IMG/VR virus record: IMGVR_UViG_3300045973_000675
Span: 1-64,000 of that record
Direction: 5' to 3' (one strand)
DNA from: a virus
DNA length: 64,000 nucleotides
Under the pieces are notes generated by a model. It saw nothing but the letters and a program-made list of their open reading frames with translations. It searched no databases and had not been told where the DNA came from. Position 1 is the stretch's first letter. The number at the start of each line of letters is the position of its first letter. The position numbers and the translations under genes are program-made. This document shows positions 24,568 through 32,346 of the stretch, piece after piece.

Positions 24568-27072
24568 CTACCCAGGTACTGCCGAGAGCATTGCTAGGTA
24601 GGGGGCGCTCGCGACCATGACCGCTCCAGTGGGCCATTTCGGCCCGAAGGCGGCGTTGGCCTGCCCCGTGAGCTTCCATCCTACCGGACCCAACACACCC
24701 GAGAAAGGCAATCCCGTCGTGGCAAGTGTTGGCATGTCGGGAACGGGGCCGTCGATCTGTCGAAGAATCGGAACCGTGGTGGGAGCGACGTTGATCTTCA
24801 TGACCAACCAGTACAGGCCCGGGTCGAGTTCCAGGTCATTTAGTCCGGTGGCCGACTTAAACGCCGCAGTTGTTCCAACGGCAACGCCGGCGCTCTTCTC
24901 GCTCATCAGCGTACCGGGCTGACCAGGCGAGCAAGCATCGTCGGCAAAGATGGCCAGACGCACGGTGGTCCCAGTGGTGGGCGCATTCGTGCACTCGAAG
25001 CCAATCGCTGTGAATCGAGTGCTCCCCTGCGTGATCCGAAAGGGCACAGCAAAAGTGTCACCAGCCACACATGTGTACGTGGCTGCTGAGATTCTCGCAC
25101 CGGGGGTATGGTAGTAGTTGCCGGGTCTAACCGTGTACTGAACGGCGCCACTTGCAGCAGGGGATCCCGCCATGCAGGCCGCGTTTCCGTAGCTGGAAGC
25201 CGGTGGCGCGAGGCGATTGAACGCGTCCACCAACGCCTGTGCCGCCTTGACCGCCCCGATCTCATTGTAGTGTAGGCCCGCAGGTGCGTTGGGCGAGTAG
25301 CAAAGATCGACTGCCCCAATGGCGCCATCGCAGTCCGCCTCTTGGACCATCGAATCGAATTCGCCGATCAGGCTGCGAAGGGCGATGTTCCAATTCAAAA
25401 CGTCCGTGTCTCGATTTGCTCCGGTGTTCGACGTTGCCTTCCACGGAGCGTAGAACGATGCCGCGTCGATGGCGGCGTGACCGATGGCGCTCAAGCGCGA
25501 TAGGCTGCAGACGATGACCGGCGAGGGCGAAAGCGATTCAAGCCACCACGAATCGAAGGACACGTTGCCGCTGGCATCCACAGAGGACACGGTTCCGATG
25601 ATCGTTTGCGTGGCGCCTGTGACCGGGGCTGTGTAGCGCACGATCACCGGGCAGGTGACGGCGTCAGCTGCGGCCTTGATGTTCGAGCACGAAAGCGTGC
25701 CAGTGAGCCCGGCGGTTCCGGACCATGTGACCACCCCGCCCACGACGCCTGGGCGCCCGATCAGGCAAATCGCGATCTTCTCGCCCTTGTAGTCGGCGGG
25801 AATCGTAATCGTGAACGTCGCCGACGTGGTCGTGGTGGAGTTGCGAAGCGTGCCGGTCGTGCTGCGGCCTTCCTGCGCCGTCAGGGCGGTCATGCCAGCG
25901 CCGTAGGCAACAGATGCGTCCGCGTTGTCCCGCACCGTCGAGGCTCGGCAGCGGCTGATCGCAAATCTCATTGCGTGGATGAATGCCGTCTGCGACTGCG
26001 CGGAATTTCCGTAGTTTCCGAGGTCGTTCAAACCAAAGCAGAGCAGGTGTCCGCCGCCGCTGGCGGTGTAAGGCGTCGTCTTCGCGGTGGTCTTGGTACC
26101 CCTGTACTGCGTGCCAAACGCGACTGCGTGCCATCCGCCGAGTCCATTCTGAATGAGGCCGTCGGCCGTAATGCGTGAACCGTTGACCGCTCGGTTGGTC
26201 CAGTCTAGAGTCGAAAATCCCAGCATCGAGCGTGCGAGGGCGTCGAAGCGTCCCGTCTGATCGTAGGTCGCAACGCCATTCATGAAGTACGAATGTCCCC
26301 ACGCCGTCCACTGACGAACCGCGAGCTGAGCAAGCTGCGCCGGCTTGTTCATGATGTCCGGCTCCCACGCCCCTGGCGCAGTCGCAATCGACGTGGCGTT
26401 GACGTAGAGGTTCTCGCCAGGGCGAACAAAAGCAATGAACCCGCCGCCATTGGCGTTGACCGTGACGACTCCAGACCCGGTCGTGAGGTTGTCGATCTCG
26501 TAGGCCCAATCCGCGAACGGAAGTGTGTTGGCCGCGGGCAGGATAACCGTTTGCGCTGTTATTCCCGATCCAGTCAGGATGAGCTGGCGCGGACTTGCGT
26601 TCGTGAGGGTTGTGGTTCCGCCCGACATCGCGACGGTCTGTGTGCCCTGCGGCTGCACCAAGAGCGCAAGCTGCGTCTCCGCCACATTCGATGCGACCAC
26701 GTGGGGACTCTGCAATCCCCACACGCCGGCCGCCTCGTCGATGAGCACGCACCAGTCCGAAACCCCGCTGAGGACAAACGAGGTCGCGCCTCCGATGGTG
26801 TCCGCGCCCGAGCGATTCAGTGTCACGATGCCCGCGCCGAGCATGCAGACGAAGATCGGCTTACCCGATCCGGTCGCAGCCGGGACCGTGACGGCGTAGG
26901 TCCCCGCGGCCAGCGTCACCGCGTCGTCAGCAAGCGCGATGGTGTCTGCGCCCGAGATGGCGTGCTTGGCGTAGTCCAGCGAGTGGGTTGCGTTCCAATT
27001 ACTCGGACGTACAAGGGTCGCGTCGGCCCCATCGGCCTTCCCCGATACAAATGGATGTGTTACCGATGGCAT
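24568..27072 (-). CDS. tail fibre/spike with SGNH-type hydrolase domain
   Basis: The product has 834 residues. The start, VTHPFVSGKADGADATLVRP, is a common opening of phage fibre genes. Residues ~255-620 read as an SGNH/GDSL hydrolase: WTAWGHSYF (nucleophile Ser261), AVNGSRI (block II, near 297), FGLND (346-350, block III Asn) and GLHYNEIG (His601, block V). The usual Asp three residues before His is an Ala (598). A beta-rich C-terminal domain follows (residues ~640-834). Such fibres often remove O-acetyl groups from host surface sugars; the substrate cannot be told. It lies between the terminase and portal genes, an uncommon place for a fibre. Confidence 0.65.
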   Translation of the reverse strand: MPSVTHPFVSGKADGADATLVRPSNWNATHSLDYAKHAISGADTIALADDAVTLAAGTYAVTVPAATGSGKPIFVCMLGAGIVTLNRSGADTIGGATSFVLSGVSDWCVLIDEAAGVWGLQSPHVVASNVAETQLALLVQPQGTQTVAMSGGTTTLTNASPRQLILTGSGITAQTVILPAANTLPFADWAYEIDNLTTGSGVVTVNANGGGFIAFVRPGENLYVNATSIATAPGAWEPDIMNKPAQLAQLAVRQWTAWGHSYFMNGVATYDQTGRFDALARSMLGFSTLDWTNRAVNGSRITADGLIQNGLGGWHAVAFGTQYRGTKTTAKTTPYTASGGGHLLCFGLNDLGNYGNSAQSQTAFIHAMRFAISRCRASTVRDNADASVAYGAGMTALTAQEGRSTTGTLRNSTTTTSATFTITIPADYKGEKIAICLIGRPGVVGGVVTWSGTAGLTGTLSCSNIKAAADAVTCPVIVRYTAPVTGATQTIIGTVSSVDASGNVSFDSWWLESLSPSPVIVCSLSRLSAIGHAAIDAASFYAPWKATSNTGANRDTDVLNWNIALRSLIGEFDSMVQEADCDGAIGAVDLCYSPNAPAGLHYNEIGAVKAAQALVDAFNRLAPPASSYGNAACMAGSPAASGAVQYTVRPGNYYHTPGARISAATYTCVAGDTFAVPFRITQGSTRFTAIGFECTNAPTTGTTVRLAIFADDACSPGQPGTLMSEKSAGVAVGTTAAFKSATGLNDLELDPGLYWLVMKINVAPTTVPILRQIDGPVPDMPTLATTGLPFSGVLGPVGWKLTGQANAAFGPKWPTGAVMVASAPYLAMLSAVPG

Positions 27073-27099
27073 GGCTGCTCCGGGACGAGCGATGCCTGA

Positions 27100-27738
27100 T
27101 TACGTCAGCGTGATCGTGAACGTGACCGCGAGCTGGTCGCCGACCTGTAGTGACCGCTGTGTGAAGGCCAGCACGTGGTGCATGGTCCCGGCACTGGAAG
27201 CCGAGAAGAGCGCGGCCTTCTGCGCCGACTGTGCCCCGGTCGAGCACGTGAATGTCTTCGAGATCGTTGCGGTACTGGCACCCGCTGAGTGGGCATAGGC
27301 TCCGATTGCCCTCGTCAGTCCGTTGGCCGCAATCTCGGTCGATAGCGTGGTGCTGGCCGTGGTCTCGGTCAGGGTGTCATTGGAGAGCGCGATGTAGTTG
27401 AGCCCGTTCGCCTGTGCGCTGGTCCCGTAGGTCTGGGCGAATGTGAAGTCGATCCCCGCAGTGGTCTTGACGTTGTAGACGGTGTCGGATCCGATCACCT
27501 TGCACCCGGTGTGCTTCACCGGGTTCGCGCAGCGGATGTGCTGGATGACGCCCTTGGCTCGGTGGACCTGCACGGCGTCGGAGGTCTGGGTGTTGGCCGT
27601 AAATCCCGTGGTTGCCCGCTCTCCCGCGCTGACCACGTCACGGGTTGCGCTGAGTCCGAGCAGGGGGTTGAGTGCGGCGCCCAGTACCAGGGCGCAGAGG
27701 ATGGCTGCGAAATTGACGATTCTGCTTTGCTGTCTCAT
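27100..27738 (-). CDS. secreted or surface protein with signal peptide
   Basis: The product has 212 residues from ATG 27738, with GGAG six bases upstream. Residues 1-33 look like a signal peptide (basic start, hydrophobic VNFAAILCALVLGAAL core, cleavage near LSA-T). The mature part is Thr/Ser/Ala-rich and beta-type with four Cys (C71, C79 region and C in KTFTCSTGA). It sits directly before the SGNH fibre gene. A signal peptide on a protein in the virion operon is unusual; it may act on the cell envelope. Confidence 0.55.
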   Translation of the reverse strand: MRQQSRIVNFAAILCALVLGAALNPLLGLSATRDVVSAGERATTGFTANTQTSDAVQVHRAKGVIQHIRCANPVKHTGCKVIGSDTVYNVKTTAGIDFTFAQTYGTSAQANGLNYIALSNDTLTETTASTTLSTEIAANGLTRAIGAYAHSAGASTATISKTFTCSTGAQSAQKAALFSASSAGTMHHVLAFTQRSLQVGDQLAVTFTITLT

Positions 27739-27740
27739 GG

Positions 27741-28061
27741 TCACTCCAAAATGAAAAGGTTCAACGGAACCCCGCGGGCGACTCCCCCGCCGGGCAAATC
27801 CAGGTGTGGATACAGACGGTAACGGCCGGGCTGCGCGGTCTCCAATCCCAGGGCGTCGAACGTGTGGACCATGGTCGCGACGTCCATGGCAGCCGCCGCG
27901 ATGATGGCGGGCCACACGACCTCGTCGCCGTTCTCGGCCCGCACGATAAAGTGGCATGCGGTCCCGGTCGTGGCGTCGAAGGTGCTGCCCGCCTTGCGGT
28001 GAACGCGCACGGTCAGCGACTCGGGAGCGAGCGCCCCGGCGTAGATTGAGATCGATGCCAC
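27741..28061 (-). CDS. small beta-rich protein, unknown
   Basis: The product has 106 residues and starts at GTG 28061. It is beta-rich (SISIYAGALAPESLTVRVHR) and ends FILE, with its stop just before the RBS of the signal-peptide protein. No family recognised; it could be a tail or fibre-linked beta-sandwich. The shared element (28088-28106) lies 26 bases upstream. Confidence 0.45.
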   Translation of the reverse strand: MASISIYAGALAPESLTVRVHRKAGSTFDATTGTACHFIVRAENGDEVVWPAIIAAAAMDVATMVHTFDALGLETAQPGRYRLYPHLDLPGGGVARGVPLNLFILE

Positions 28062-28087
28062 CCACCGAGTGTCGGGCGTGGTGGCGC

Positions 28088-28106
28088 GCTACTCAAAAGC
28101 GGGCGG
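28088..28106 (-). promoter_or_regulatory. repeated intergenic element, copy C
   Basis: Minus-strand CCGCCCGCTTTTGAGTAGC directly follows the TAA of the RHH gene (28107) and ends 26 bases before the GTG at 28061. This is the cleanest copy of the four. Confidence 0.5.
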
Positions 28107-28457
28107 TTAGGCGCGGGCCTTCTCCGCCCAGTGCCGCTCGGCCTCGTCCACCACCGCCACCAGCTCGGCGAAGAACAGGTCGCCCAGCTTCTTGGACAGC
28201 GCTGTCTTGCCGGCGTCGGCGACGGTTGCGGGCACGTGGATCGCCGAATGCCCGGCCGCCAGCCACCGCTCGTCCAGGGCCTCAAAGATGGTCTCCCACT
28301 CGGCCTCGGTCAGCTCGGGCTTCTCGCGCCGGCAGATCTCAGCGTAGCGCTCGACACACGCCCGGATGACCTCGGAGCGCGTGCCTGGCCCGACCTCGCG
28401 CGCGGCAAGGATCGCCTGGGTGTCGGGGTCGAGGTAGATGCTGGTCTTCTTTGGCAT
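28107..28457 (-). CDS. ribbon-helix-helix-like DNA-binding protein
   Basis: The product has 116 residues from ATG 28457. The start KKTSIYLDPDTQAILAAREV followed by TRSEVIRACVERYAEICR matches the ribbon-helix-helix pattern (one strand, two helices) used by phage Arc/Mnt-type repressors and antitoxins. The second half is helical and acidic. It lies just after the large terminase gene and ahead of the fibre genes, so it may regulate late genes; the target is unknown. Confidence 0.6.
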   Translation of the reverse strand: MPKKTSIYLDPDTQAILAAREVGPGTRSEVIRACVERYAEICRREKPELTEAEWETIFEALDERWLAAGHSAIHVPATVADAGKTALSKKLGDLFFAELVAVVDEAERHWAEKARA

Positions 28458-28470
28458 GCTCTTCTTCCTT

Positions 28471-29832
28471 TCAACCAATGACCGTGATCCCGACCTCGCC
28501 GCGCACCTTCACCTTCTCAAGCATCAATTCGGTGAGGGCGATCGTGTTGGCATCGATTCGATCTGGGCTGTCTCCCTGGGTTGGATCCCACTGCGTCTGC
28601 TGGTCCTCGAGCCGCGACAGCACCCCCACGTGGTGGCACTTCCCCTGCTCGTACAGGTTTGAGATCGGCTCGTGGCGCATCTGCTTGCCGCGGCTGGCGT
28701 GCACGCCCTTGTAGGAAATGTTCTCGCCGCCCTCGGTGGCGCGGACGTTCCGCTCGACCATGTCGCCTCCCTGGTTCACCTCGGCCACCACCAGGTCGGC
28801 CATGTATTCGTCGTATGTGTCGACGACTATGCGGCCCCACTTCTCGGGCTTGTAGATGCCGCTGCGGTCCTCGAACACGAACCCGTGGATCTCGCGCGCG
28901 CCACGGCACTTGCACCAGGCGGTGCCGGCACCGATGATGCCCGTCTCGTCGCTCTTCTTCTTGGCCGTGATGGCCGGGTCGACCGCCACCACGACCCGAA
29001 TGAAGTCCTGCGGCATTGCCGAAACCCGCAGGTCGTCGATCTTCTTTTGCAGCCACAGGGCGTTGGGGTTGTCGGTGAGGATCTCGGCGAAGATCTCCTG
29101 TCGTCCGAGCCTGGTGCCGTCGTATCGCCGCTTGAGCTTGGCCAGGTACTTGGTCGGCAGATTGCCGGCGTTTTCGTAGGTGCTGCCCCAGTGGGTGATG
29201 CTTTCGGGGTCGGACTCCAGGTCGCGGAGAAACTTCAACGGCCGCGGCGAGCTGGTCACCAGACAGCGCGCATCGCGCATGCGCAAGCCGAACTGTAGGT
29301 TGTCCCAAGAGTCGTCGAGGTAGCGCCAGTGCGCGAGCTCATCGCACCAGGCGGTGTCGTATTGGGGACCGCGGAGTGAGCGGGGCTCGTCGGCGGAGAA
29401 GGTCGTGGCAGTGGCGCCGTTGGGCCAGGTGATGCGCCTCTTCGAGGGCTCGTACGTCGGCCGGAACCACGGCGGCGAGATGGCGAGGATCCCGCTCGGG
29501 CCCTCGACCATGACGTCGCGCACGTCGGCGGCCGTGGGCGCCACCAGGGCGATGTTGCGAGCGCCCTGCTCTTCCACCCGCATGCGGACCCACTCCGCTC
29601 CGGTGAGGGTCTTGCCCCAGCCGCGGCCGCACCGGCAAATCCAGGTCGACCAGTCGCCGTCGGGCGGCAGTTGTTTGGTGCGCGCCCTGAATTTCCAGTC
29701 GTAGGCGGCGCGGAGCTTGTAGTCTTCGTCCTCGACTTCGTCCCACCACGCGTAGAACTTCTCGGGCCCGCCCATCGACATGATGGCCAGGTCGAGGTTG
29801 GAATAGTCGATACCGGATACCAGTTCCGGCAC
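28471..29832 (-). CDS. terL: terminase large subunit
   Basis: The product has 453 residues from GTG 29832, 2 bases past the small-subunit stop; a longer open frame upstream only shadows that gene. ATPase motifs are clear: Walker A CRCGRGWGKT (66-75), Walker B TAWCDE (160-165, Asp164/Glu165) and coupling motif VTSSPRP (192-198). The RNase H-like nuclease has VVAVDPA (Asp285), VVAEVNQGG (Glu351) and DRIDANT (Asp424/Asp427). It packages DNA into the prohead. The family looks like the PBSX-type/COG5323 group. Confidence 0.92.
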   Translation of the reverse strand: MPELVSGIDYSNLDLAIMSMGGPEKFYAWWDEVEDEDYKLRAAYDWKFRARTKQLPPDGDWSTWICRCGRGWGKTLTGAEWVRMRVEEQGARNIALVAPTAADVRDVMVEGPSGILAISPPWFRPTYEPSKRRITWPNGATATTFSADEPRSLRGPQYDTAWCDELAHWRYLDDSWDNLQFGLRMRDARCLVTSSPRPLKFLRDLESDPESITHWGSTYENAGNLPTKYLAKLKRRYDGTRLGRQEIFAEILTDNPNALWLQKKIDDLRVSAMPQDFIRVVVAVDPAITAKKKSDETGIIGAGTAWCKCRGAREIHGFVFEDRSGIYKPEKWGRIVVDTYDEYMADLVVAEVNQGGDMVERNVRATEGGENISYKGVHASRGKQMRHEPISNLYEQGKCHHVGVLSRLEDQQTQWDPTQGDSPDRIDANTIALTELMLEKVKVRGEVGITVIG

Positions 29833-29834
29833 GG

Positions 29835-30275
29835 CTACTTTCGGTGAGGCGTGGCCTCGTCCTCTTCTTCCTCTTCCTCTGCGGCCTTGGCGTTGGCTCG
29901 CTTGACGTCCTCGCGCGCCTTCGTGGCGAGGTCCGACAGGAACGAGGTCAGGGGATTTTCGCCGGTGTCGACCTTGCCGCTGACGTGCACCTTGTCCGGA
30001 ACCTTGCCGTAAACCCGGTAGTACCAGACCTCGATCGCCTTCATGCAGTCCTTGCGCCGGCGGTCGATTGCAATCATGTAGTGCGTGCGCATCACAGTAT
30101 CGTTGCGACACGGCAGCGCGGCGCCGTTCTTGTCGACGCCCGGACTCTCCAGCGCGAACTCCTGCCAGTCCTTGCGGGTGGGCTCGTCGGGCTTCTTCTT
30201 CGGGCGGCCGTTGATGTTGCCGCTCTGGCCCTTCTTGAAGGACTTGAGATTTGCGAGACTGCGGGCGGATGCCAT
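29835..30275 (-). CDS. terS: terminase small subunit-like protein
   Basis: The product has 146 residues. It begins with basic FKKGQSGNINGRPKKKPDEP, the same K-G-Q-S-G-N-x-x-G-R-P signature found in DUF5681-type small terminase-like proteins. The C-terminal end is highly acidic (a run of Glu), as in some small subunits. It lies directly before terL. DNA-binding role inferred from position and family likeness. Confidence 0.7.
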   Translation of the reverse strand: MASARSLANLKSFKKGQSGNINGRPKKKPDEPTRKDWQEFALESPGVDKNGAALPCRNDTVMRTHYMIAIDRRRKDCMKAIEVWYYRVYGKVPDKVHVSGKVDTGENPLTSFLSDLATKAREDVKRANAKAAEEEEEEDEATPHRK

Positions 30276-30297
30276 GCCTCTAGCTTCGATCCGCTAC

Positions 30298-30325
30298 ACG
30301 CCGGGCACGAAATCCGTCCCGGCGT
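30298..30325. other. strong hairpin before the terminase genes
   Basis: ACGCCGGG (30298-30305) and CCCGGCGT (30318-30325) form a perfect 8-bp stem with a 12-base loop. On the plus strand it is followed by TTTTGT, so it could terminate plus-strand transcription. It lies in the only gap between the ParB-like gene and terS, so it might also be part of a packaging site. Both roles are guesses. Confidence 0.4.
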
Positions 30326-30342
30326 TTTGTACCAGCGATGTG

Positions 30343-30804
30343 CTACCCGCCTTGGTCAAAGCCAGGCCCGCTCATGATCTCGAACATGCTGACCTCGTGA
30401 AGCTGGGCCACGGCATCTTCCGTGAACTCGCCTTGGATCTCGGGATTGTTGGCGACCAGGTTGCCGAGCCGCTGCTTGGTGGCATCCCAGTCGACGAACC
30501 GCACAGGGAAGCGATCGCCGGTCTTCGGGTGCACGATGTAGCCAGTCTCGCCCTCGCGCACGACCTCGGTGGCGCCCGCCTCCTTGAGTTGTTTGATGCG
30601 CTGGTGGCCCGACACCAGTTCGCTGGTGCGAATATTGAATGTGATGTCGAGAGGGCCGAAAGTCTCCATGCTGACGCCGAGGCCGACCGCCGCCGTGCCC
30701 TTCATCTTCCGCGGGTTCCTCGGGTCTGGCGCCAGTGCCGCGATGGGTAGAACGTCCCTCACTGGTTCGTCACTGTTTTTGATTCCGGCCTTGGTCTTGC
30801 TCAT
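30343..30804 (-). CDS. ParB/Srx-type nuclease-domain protein
   Basis: The product has 153 residues. LAPDPRNPRKMKGTAAVG followed by TSELVSGHQRIKQLKEAG is the ParB N-terminal domain signature (region with the GHxR box). In phages, single-domain ParB-like proteins are common near terminase or methylase genes; roles in DNA modification or packaging are suggested. It has no HTH domain for plasmid partition. ATG overlaps the stop of the sigma-like gene (ATGA). Confidence 0.75.
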   Translation of the reverse strand: MSKTKAGIKNSDEPVRDVLPIAALAPDPRNPRKMKGTAAVGLGVSMETFGPLDITFNIRTSELVSGHQRIKQLKEAGATEVVREGETGYIVHPKTGDRFPVRFVDWDATKQRLGNLVANNPEIQGEFTEDAVAQLHEVSMFEIMSGPGFDQGG

Positions 30805-31667
30805 GGATTCGATTCCGCTCTCCGGTTCCGGATGTTCACCTCTTGCAGCGCCTGCGCTTCAAGCTGCCGCGCCCGCTCCAGTGTCAACCCCAGCTTCGCC
30901 CCCACAACTTCGAGCGGCAGCACCTTCGGGTCTCGCCCTACCCGCCCAGCCTCGCGTTCGGCCACATCCTGCGCGCACGTGTCGGCGAGCTCCGCCATGT
31001 TCTCGGGCCGCACCTTCGGGTGATTGAGCTTGATCGAGCCGCAGTCCTTGACCTCCAGGTACAGGTGTCGACGGCACCTGGCCCACACGCACGGCCGGCA
31101 GCGGTTCCTCGCCCGCATGGGGATCTCGTCGGCGTTGTAGATAGCGGTCCGGTTGCCCGTCCCCAGGTCCAGCCGGCACCACGACCACTCCCCGCCCTTG
31201 CCTTGCCTGTACCCGACGATGCCTCGGCACTCTGGGCAGGAAATGCGCGACGTCTCGCCCTCGCTCCCCTGAACGGTCGTCACCTGCATGGCCACCTTGG
31301 AGCGGCACCACGGGCATTCGCGGTCGCCCGCACAGTCGCCGCGCATCTTGGGGTAGCCGGCGTCCCACCCACGGGGTAGCGCCACCCACGATGAGCGCTC
31401 GGCCCGCGTGGCCTTGCCCGGGTGCAGAGAGCGGCGAACCTTGCCGGCGCCGGGCGACGCCGCGTCTTCCTGTTCCTCTTGGTCGAGGTCGATATCGATC
31501 CACCAGTACAGGGTGGGGCGCTCCGCTGACCCGAGCGGCTTGAGCTTTCGGCGACGGTGGTTGTGGCGCTCGGGCGGCGAGGAGTGCCGACACATGACCG
31601 CCTCCTCCTCCACCCCATTCGTGAATTGGGATAAGCAGCGCTGCTGGTAGCTGATCTCGGAGATCAC
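30801..31667 (-). CDS. zinc-cluster protein with sigma-70 region-4-like C-terminus
   Basis: The product has 288 residues from GTG 31667 (GTGA overlap). It carries three Cys pairs that look like zinc ribbons (ECPWCRSK, SCPECRGI, CRPCVWARCRRHLYLEV). The last ~50 residues, LPLEVVGAKLGLTLERARQL followed by EAQALQEV, resemble the sigma factor region-4 HTH. The block CRHLYLEV...GSIKLNHP is shared with the protein at 36990. It may guide RNA polymerase to phage promoters; this is inferred. Confidence 0.55.
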   Translation of the reverse strand: MISEISYQQRCLSQFTNGVEEEAVMCRHSSPPERHNHRRRKLKPLGSAERPTLYWWIDIDLDQEEQEDAASPGAGKVRRSLHPGKATRAERSSWVALPRGWDAGYPKMRGDCAGDRECPWCRSKVAMQVTTVQGSEGETSRISCPECRGIVGYRQGKGGEWSWCRLDLGTGNRTAIYNADEIPMRARNRCRPCVWARCRRHLYLEVKDCGSIKLNHPKVRPENMAELADTCAQDVAEREAGRVGRDPKVLPLEVVGAKLGLTLERARQLEAQALQEVNIRNRRAESNP

Positions 31668-31924
31668 GCCACCCCTTCGGCGGCCGAGGCCTCGCGCTTG
31701 GCCAGCTCTTCCCTGATGAGCGCAAGGCTTCCCCTCCCCACCGGCATGCCGGCCAGGGCCGCGCACAGGGTATTGCCCGAGACACCGAATGCACCGAGTG
31801 CCCGTCGGCTCGTCTGGCCCGCTAGGGCTGTCCTGATGCGCGCCTGTAGCTCCGCTGGCGCAGGGATGGCCGCTCTCGTGTTGCCTTCCGGTCGTCTGCA
31901 TGTTTGTTCAACTTTCAGATGCAC
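31664..31924 (-). CDS. small HTH-like regulator
   Basis: The product has 86 residues from GTG 31924. The central part SRRALGAFGVSGNTLCAALA followed by GMPVGRGSLALIREELAKR resembles a Cro/lambda-repressor-type HTH of the kind found in small phage proteins. The start has only a weak binding site (GAAG). It overlaps the sigma-like gene by 4 bases, so the two may act together. Confidence 0.45.
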   Translation of the reverse strand: MHLKVEQTCRRPEGNTRAAIPAPAELQARIRTALAGQTSRRALGAFGVSGNTLCAALAGMPVGRGSLALIREELAKREASAAEGVA

Positions 31925-32044
31925 GCACTTCAGGGTTGAACGGACTGGCTAGGTTCTCAACTTCGGGCGCGGCGCTACCGGCTCCTCGCTTTCGAGAACG
32001 CTTGCGATTAGCTGCCGTTGCGGCGGTACGACTTCCAGAACCGC

Positions 32045-32164
32045 CTACGCTGGTCCACCGACCACCTCCCCATTCGTGATCGTCACGGGATCGAAAAGCC
32101 AACGGTTCATCAGGTCCCGCATGGACCGGGCAGAGAGGCGCTTGAGGTTCAGGGTTTTGCGCAT
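32045..32164 (-). CDS. 39-residue basic peptide
   Basis: ATG 32164 overlaps the end of the zinc-finger gene, with GGAGGT directly before the ATG (closer than usual). The product is basic, LNLKRLSARSMRDLMNRWLF near its start. No homology known. The 120 bases downstream (to 31924) hold no gene that I can support; only a 16-codon GTG frame at 32008-32058. Confidence 0.3.
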   Translation of the reverse strand: MRKTLNLKRLSARSMRDLMNRWLFDPVTITNGEVVGGPA

Positions 32165-32346
32165 ACCTCCCTGGCCTCGCCTTCGTCCCCGCTCTCCGAT
32201 CCGTTGTACATCGGGCTGTCTTCGCACTGCTCGTTTGTGCACCCTTCGTTCCCAAGAATTGGATCTCCGCACGTTGAACACGTGGTGCCCTCCGCCACGT
32301 ATCCGCGTTGCTTGGCGAGAATCCGTATCCGGTTCTTGTCGATCAC
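32149..32346 (-). CDS. small zinc-ribbon protein
   Basis: The product has 65 residues from GTG 32346, which overlaps the stop of the DUF5131 gene (GTGA). CSTCGDPILGNEGCTNEQC is a four-Cys zinc-ribbon pattern. The rest is acidic. Role unknown. Confidence 0.5.
   Translation of the reverse strand: MIDKNRIRILAKQRGYVAEGTTCSTCGDPILGNEGCTNEQCEDSPMYNGSESGDEGEAREVCAKP

Noticed and set aside
29833-30111. N-terminal extension of the large terminase to 546 residues
   Set aside because: The extra part reads the small-terminase gene in another frame; GTG 29832 directly after that gene's stop gives a normal-length terminase.
32008-32058. 16-codon frame starting GTG 32058
   Set aside because: Too short, no conserved feature, and only a weak overlap with the previous stop.
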